Assembly (NCBI RefSeq): GCF_000182565.1 | Contig: NW_015971553.1 | Span: forward strand, 248,001 to 312,000 | Reading direction: 5' to 3' | Origin: Spizellomyces punctatus DAOM BR117 | Taxonomy: Eukaryota > Chytridiomycota > Chytridiomycetes > Spizellomycetales > Spizellomycetaceae | DNA: 64,000 nt | Shown: positions 59,620 to 64,000 of the stretch, one piece after another | How positions within the stretch are numbered: the first letter of the stretch is position 1 | How the letters are laid out: every line of letters starts with the position of its first letter | Position numbers and translations under genes: made by a program | Notes under the pieces: model-generated | What the model saw: the letters and a program-made list of their open reading frames with translations, nothing else | Databases searched by the model: none | What the model was told of the DNA's origin: nothing

Positions 59620-60039
59620 TTGACAATAAATGCACGCATCATGTTTTGTTGTCGTAGTCAAAATGGACTTGCGAAATCTGTGCAAGAGGGTGGTTGGGAC
59701 CCTTACGTCATGAAGAACGCGACACTTTGGCAACGGCTCACCAACCCTTTCCTTGGTTTGTTTGTCGTCCCCATGAACCAAAACGATCTCGCTTCTCGTC
59801 TCAATGCAGAAGGCTATACCACGACATTCGTCTGGGAAGATATGCCACATGCAGTATACCCAAACCACACTCACGCAGTCGAAACTACACACATTATCCT
59901 GGCTGGGGAAATGACATTGACGATGGACGGCCAGTCACAGACCTTTAAGAGAGGAGAAAGGGCGGATGTTCCCGCGGGAACTGTGCATTCAGCTCAAATG
60001 GGTCCAGAGGGCTGCAGATATTTGATTCGTGAGAAATGA
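59620..60039 (+). CDS. small single-domain cupin protein
   Basis: Beta-barrel protein, 139 aa from the first Met; the cupin itself needs only the part from MNQNDLASRL (59773), so the true start is uncertain and an intron upstream is possible. Cupin motif 1 is seen in YPNHTHAVETTHIILAGEMT (His-x-His for a metal), motif 2 in GERADVPAGTVHSAQMGPEG. It has no signal or TM. Fungal cupins of this size range from dioxygenase-like enzymes to binding proteins, and the substrate cannot be told. It is convergent with the small Cys-rich TM gene (133 bp apart). Confidence 0.7.
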   Translation: MTINARIMFCCRSQNGLAKSVQEGGWDPYVMKNATLWQRLTNPFLGLFVVPMNQNDLASRLNAEGYTTTFVWEDMPHAVYPNHTHAVETTHIILAGEMTLTMDGQSQTFKRGERADVPAGTVHSAQMGPEGCRYLIREK

Positions 60040-60172
60040 ATATGAGACGTAAGCGAGGGCAGGAACGTCATATAATTGCCGTCTGTCATTATACGGCCCA
60101 TTGCCAAGCACCTTGCTCCAATGTTTATTGTAAATTTGAGATATAATGCATCAGTAAGTGCTATACTACTAT

Positions 60173-60749
60173 CTATACCCCGCTCATCGGCGGTGGGTGT
60201 TGGCCGCCAGAGGCAGCGGCCGGAGGTGGTGGATAGGGAGGACGCGGATGTACCTGACCGTGACTACCCTCGGACATCGGTGCTCCCGTCAAGTTTTGCG
60301 CAGAATTGAAATTCGAAGACGAGTCACGATACGCAGGCTGGCCCATCTGATTGCCGAAGACAATGGGTTGCCTCCACATGCCGGCTCGCCTCCGTCTGAG
60401 TGCATAGCAGCAACAAATGCATAAAAGTACGAGAAGGACGAATCCGCCGATCACTCCCCCAATAATGGCTGCAGTCGGGTTGTAGGCGTACCATCCGTAT
60501 GGACATACTCCGTATCGTAGGTTGCATGTCCCCGGACTATTTGTCAAAAAATAATTCGAATAAATGAGCAAATGGCCTCGGAAGCACTTTTGATTGTGGG
60601 CGTACAGTCTTGTCTTGGCACACTTACTTGCAGCTCCCAGTTGAAAACGTTCCCCTGTGGAATCCACCGCATGAGCATCTACAGAGTGCATCCACTTGGA
60701 CAATGCATAGGGCAAAGGTCACCACTACTGTAGTAGTGAGCTGGAACAT
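60173..60749 (-). CDS. small Cys-rich single-pass membrane protein, 161 aa
   Basis: Exons are 60749-60628 and 60536-60173, in frame (486 nt). It has a signal peptide (TTTVVVTFALCIVQVDAL), then a short Cys-rich ectodomain (LCRCSCGGFHRGTFSTGSCN, PGTCNLRYGVCPYGWYAYNP) with eight Cys after cleavage. The TM helix (IIGGVIGGFVLLVLLCICCC) is followed by RRRR and a cytoplasmic tail that is Pro-rich (HPRPPYPPPPAAA) and could bind SH3 or WW domains. The layout resembles small shisa/vesicular-type or fungal surface proteins. No family is identified with confidence. Confidence 0.7.
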
Positions 60750-61098
60750 CTTTTGTATGGCACAACGTTAACCGTTCTTCTAGAGTAGCAGGATGTTGGA
60801 AAAAAGAAAAAAGCGTTCAACTTATGAAGCACTTGAGAGATGGCCCTCGTCATCAGGGACAGGAATCTAATGACGTAAGTGAGAGGTCCAAGCCCGCATC
60901 ACGCTTCTTGGAAAGATCCCCAGAAATGACATGAAAACCTTATTGAGCTTTAAATGTCATTTGCGCAAGCCTTATGGCGAAAACAACTCCAACGTAAAGT
61001 TACATTCGGGGTATCGCGAATAACTGTCGAATACAAATGTACAGTGTAGCTATCTACTAATATACTTTGAATCCCTCATAATGTCTATCATGTGAGTA
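60750..61098. other. intergenic
   Basis: Between the start of the Cys-rich TM gene and the stop of the CLC gene, both on the minus strand. Nothing else is recognised. Confidence 0.45.
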
Positions 61099-64000
61099 TC
61101 ATGTACCTCGCCCAAATCTGTGTTCTTCCCCATCGAATACACAGTCGTCATCCCTGCTCCATCTGCGGTGATCCGCTTCCTCCTCATTGTCCGATTCTGT
61201 GTCCATTGAATCCAACCGCACAGCGGCCACGGAGCTACGGACGGTGCGAAGACGGAGCAGACCTCCCTGGGTTGACCACGATTGCTCGGAGGATTGACCT
61301 CCCGCCTGTGCAAGGGGATCTACTGGTGTTACTTCCTGAGGAGAGTGTCGCAACTCCACACCGACAATTCCTTCATGTTCACGAAGTTGCGCTGCTGTTG
61401 GCGATACAGTCTCTTCGCTTACTTGTCGAAGAACATGCTGACTGCCTTCGTCGCGGGCACTTTCAATCTTCTCCTTACCAGCACTATCACCCTCAGCTGG
61501 CTTGATGACCGTTCCCAATTCCTCATCACCTCCACCGCCTCGTTCACTTACAATCAAGTCTCCGCTACCATGTCCTTGCCCATAGGTCTTTGCTCTGCCT
61601 TTGATTGTCTTTGAGAAGCCTTTTGTATCCTTCCTCTTGGCATTATGGCTGTGATGGTCGTCGCCATGCATTCCCCGTAACAAATCCTTCCTTGTGACAA
61701 GTCCAACCAGGAATCCGTCCCGATCAACAACCATTACATGCCGCAATCCCAAAGATCGGACAACTGAAAATACTTTGGCAGCAGTAGCATCCTCGCGCAC
61801 GATTGTTGGACTCACGTTCATGATCGCCGTCATATCGATGCGAGTACTAGTCGGATCGTAGGTCTTGGTTTCACACAGGCTCGTGAGAGTCTCGGAAAGC
61901 AAGTCCCTATAGACAAATCCGACAGGTCGATACCGCACTACTTGACGTCCGTGGGAATCCTCCACCATAAGCTTTTCACAAACTGGGAATCCATTATGGC
62001 CAGATTGAATCGCTTCAGCGCACGCACTGAGCCTGGCGGTTGAGGTGAGCACAACCATGTTCTTGTGGGACATCAACTTGCGGACGCAGATGGTGCGAAG
62101 TTGATGTGAGGGTTCAGGAGGTAGGAAGGGTGTGTGATTGTTGTGCATTTCAAGATGATATAGCGATTCACCCAAAAATGACGAAACCCATGCAGAGGTG
62201 AAGCATACGATAATTAATCCAGGGATAGCATCAAAGTCTCCTGTCAACTCAAAGCATATCACGATGACTGTAAGGGTCAGACGGCTGGTCGCAGACCACA
62301 AACTAGCCATCCCAATCAATCTGTGATGAAACATGGTCAAACGGTGTTGATGTGGTACGATGTCGCAAGCAAATGTCAAAGTACGTACGCAATTAGACCA
62401 GGATCTATCGCTGAGGAGCCGCGCATGTAGTTCCAAGCGACTCCAAGGATGCGCCCTGTAACTGCACCCATGATCAAGTTTGGAATGACCAAATCTAATA
62501 CCAGCACAGAATACAATGGTTAATGAGTATGGTATGTTGCACATCATTAAGACTAAGGTACACACCTGTTGGTAGGGCGATGTAATACGTGATCAGACTC
62601 AATAATAGATATACACCAAGGAAAATTCCAAGAGACCGGATATCAAAGAGTTGATATAGACCTCGGGTAAGGAGAAGCTTCAATTGCTTCTCTGATGAGC
62701 AAGTGTCAGTAAGTCTGTAACGTCTTCAAGGTGACAATATGGGAATATCTTACCAGGAGTGGAATACATAAGCGATCTCACTTGATAGTAGCATTGTCCC
62801 TCCTGATCTACCTTGGCATGCTGCGCATGCAGGTCCGCCTGGGGGATCAGCATGTCCAAGGTCGCAAGTTTCACATCACCCGTGTTGTTGCCATGGCCAT
62901 TTGCTTCAGAGGGCGACGGGCTATGCTCGCCAGAAGGTGCATTGCTCGACGGAGAGGGCTCCCTTGATGCTGGACGGTCCGTGCTTTCGTGACCTCCGGG
63001 ATTCCCATGCTCTTGCCGTCGAGTTAGCCTTCGGACACGGAGACCCATGCGAACCCCTCTTGATTCGCTGAACGGGAGAAAGGCCGATGCGGTTTCGTCA
63101 AAAGTTGGCAGAGCATTTGAAGCGATAGATGAAGTAAGGTGTGCAGGTCCATTGGATATTGTACTCTGATGACCTTCACGGCCTCCTGGTTGTTCTTCAA
63201 TGATAGTTCGGTTTCGGGCTGCTTCAACCTCCACAGGCCGATAGAAACTATGAATGATGCTCTGCACGGACAGTCAAAGTAAGTATGAAAGCTCAAAGGC
63301 GGGTGAAAGTGGGAGAAGATGATCTTGCTGTGAAACTTACATGCTCGTATTCATTCTTCAAATCTGGCGGCAGGCAAACACCGCCAAATCCTCGTAAACA
63401 TTCTCGCAACTTTGAATCGGATATCGCTGTAGAGTTAATTTCCACACCTTCTAGGCATTCGGTGGGTGTAGTATCTCGAACATGATCCGTTACTGTGCTC
63501 AAGGGGAGACACGGATCAACGCCAGGCGCCGTCGGCAAAAGCACAACGATCAGCGTAGTAATGATGCAGACAACAGCGACTTCAACCAAACGTATGAATG
63601 TAAAAAGACCTCGGCGTGATTTCAGCTTGTCAGAGGCTACGGCGACTAACTTGCGGGGCTTCCCTTTTCCTCCATCTGTTGTTTCCTCCTGTGAATGGCG
63701 CACCCACGACGACGCGGCCGCTGTCTGCTCCAAATTGCGAACGGTGTATGGTAGCCGGAGATTTTGAACCATGCTCAAAAGGTTATTCCATAGGGTTCCA
63801 ACGAAGGCCATCACAACACCAAGAGACACAAAAAGACCGAGCAACAACAAAAGCTTCCCAGGAGTCAAAGGATTAATTCGGTTACAGTCCACGTTGACCT
63901 GGCGCATGTTAAGAACTTTCTAAGTCATCGTTAGACAGTGTTTCCATAAATATCTTACTCACAGGAAACAGAGTAAACTCCAAACTACCGGCGTTCTCCC
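61099..64000 (-). CDS. CLC chloride channel/transporter, 3' part
   Basis: Anion channel or Cl-/H+ exchanger of an internal or plasma membrane. The gene runs off the right edge; exons seen are >64000-63963, 63919-63341, 63261-62754, 62691-62566, 62494-62389 and 62320-61099. The N-terminal half with the GSGIP and GKEGP motifs is outside. Present: helix-J-like GKLLLLLGLFVSLGVVMAFV, an extra TM (FIRLVEVAVVCIITTLIVVL), a long acidic/Ser-rich insert (EHSPSPSEANGHGN), then LGIFLGVYLLLSLITYYIAL and the filter-region DLVIPNLIMGAVTGRILG, SRLTLTVIVICFELTG, and two CBS domains (MSHKNMVVLTSTARLSACAE; IMNVSPTIVREDATAAKVFS ending VTRKDLLRGM). Where most CLCs have GxFxP this one reads DLVIP. A C-terminal regulatory tail is Gly/Ser/Glu-rich. 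Confidence 0.87.

Overview
The window is nuclear DNA of a fungus. The genes carry many short GT-AG introns (mostly 45-75 bp). The gene set is typically fungal: a Pho80/Pcl-type cyclin, an Unc-104-like kinesin-3 with FHA and PH domains, an Nsr1/gar2-type nucleolin, an ARID/Rsc9-like chromatin protein, an F-BAR/DEP/RhoGAP protein, FAS1 and mucin-like wall proteins, a secreted GH3 beta-glucosidase and a zincless Fpg. A slime-mould-cAMP-receptor-like GPCR, a PL14 lyase and a single-pass sensor with a cytoplasmic SH3 domain point to an early-diverging lineage, perhaps a zoosporic fungus such as a chytrid; this placement is inference. I saw no convincing tRNA, rRNA, CRISPR array or intact transposon. 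Exon structures were built by hand from splice signals and reading frame. In nearly every model the spliced length is an exact multiple of three, but no transcript was available.

Layout. 0.3-3 kb: a small three-exon orphan gene and an ACC-synthase-like PLP aminotransferase. 3.1-8.2 kb (minus): a 1594-residue LEA-like repeat protein. 10-19 kb: a cyclin, then the kinesin-3, whose 3' flank holds an imperfect tandem duplication. 19.6-22.5 kb: a small dsRBD-like ORF, then a divergent pair of PL14 lyase (minus) and four-TM MARVEL-like protein (plus). 22.5-26.3 kb: a gene-poor, partly AT-rich stretch with coding-like scraps. 26.4-28 kb: the TM/SH3 sensor, whose first exon has a reading-frame problem. 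29-40 kb: four minus-strand genes (GPCR, nucleolin, ARID/Rsc9-like, degenerate M14 carboxypeptidase). 41.5-49.4 kb: three plus-strand secretory genes (Pro-rich single-pass protein, FAS1/GPI protein, GH3 glucosidase). 49.7-53.3 kb: F-BAR/DEP/RhoGAP. 54-59.2 kb: divergent Fpg (minus) and a coiled-coil protein of unknown function (plus). 59.6-60.7 kb: a cupin and a small Cys-rich TM protein, convergent. 61.1-64 kb: the 3' part of a CLC channel/transporter running off the right edge.

The genes do not form an obvious pathway or cluster. Two themes recur. One is cell surface and wall: FAS1, two large single-pass proteins, the small Cys-rich TM protein, GH3 and PL14. The other is signalling and polarity: GPCR, cyclin, kinesin-3, RhoGAP and SH3 sensor. 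The most unusual items are the giant LEA-like protein with two different repeat families and a 12-nt microexon, and the M14 carboxypeptidase that has lost its zinc-ligand histidines.
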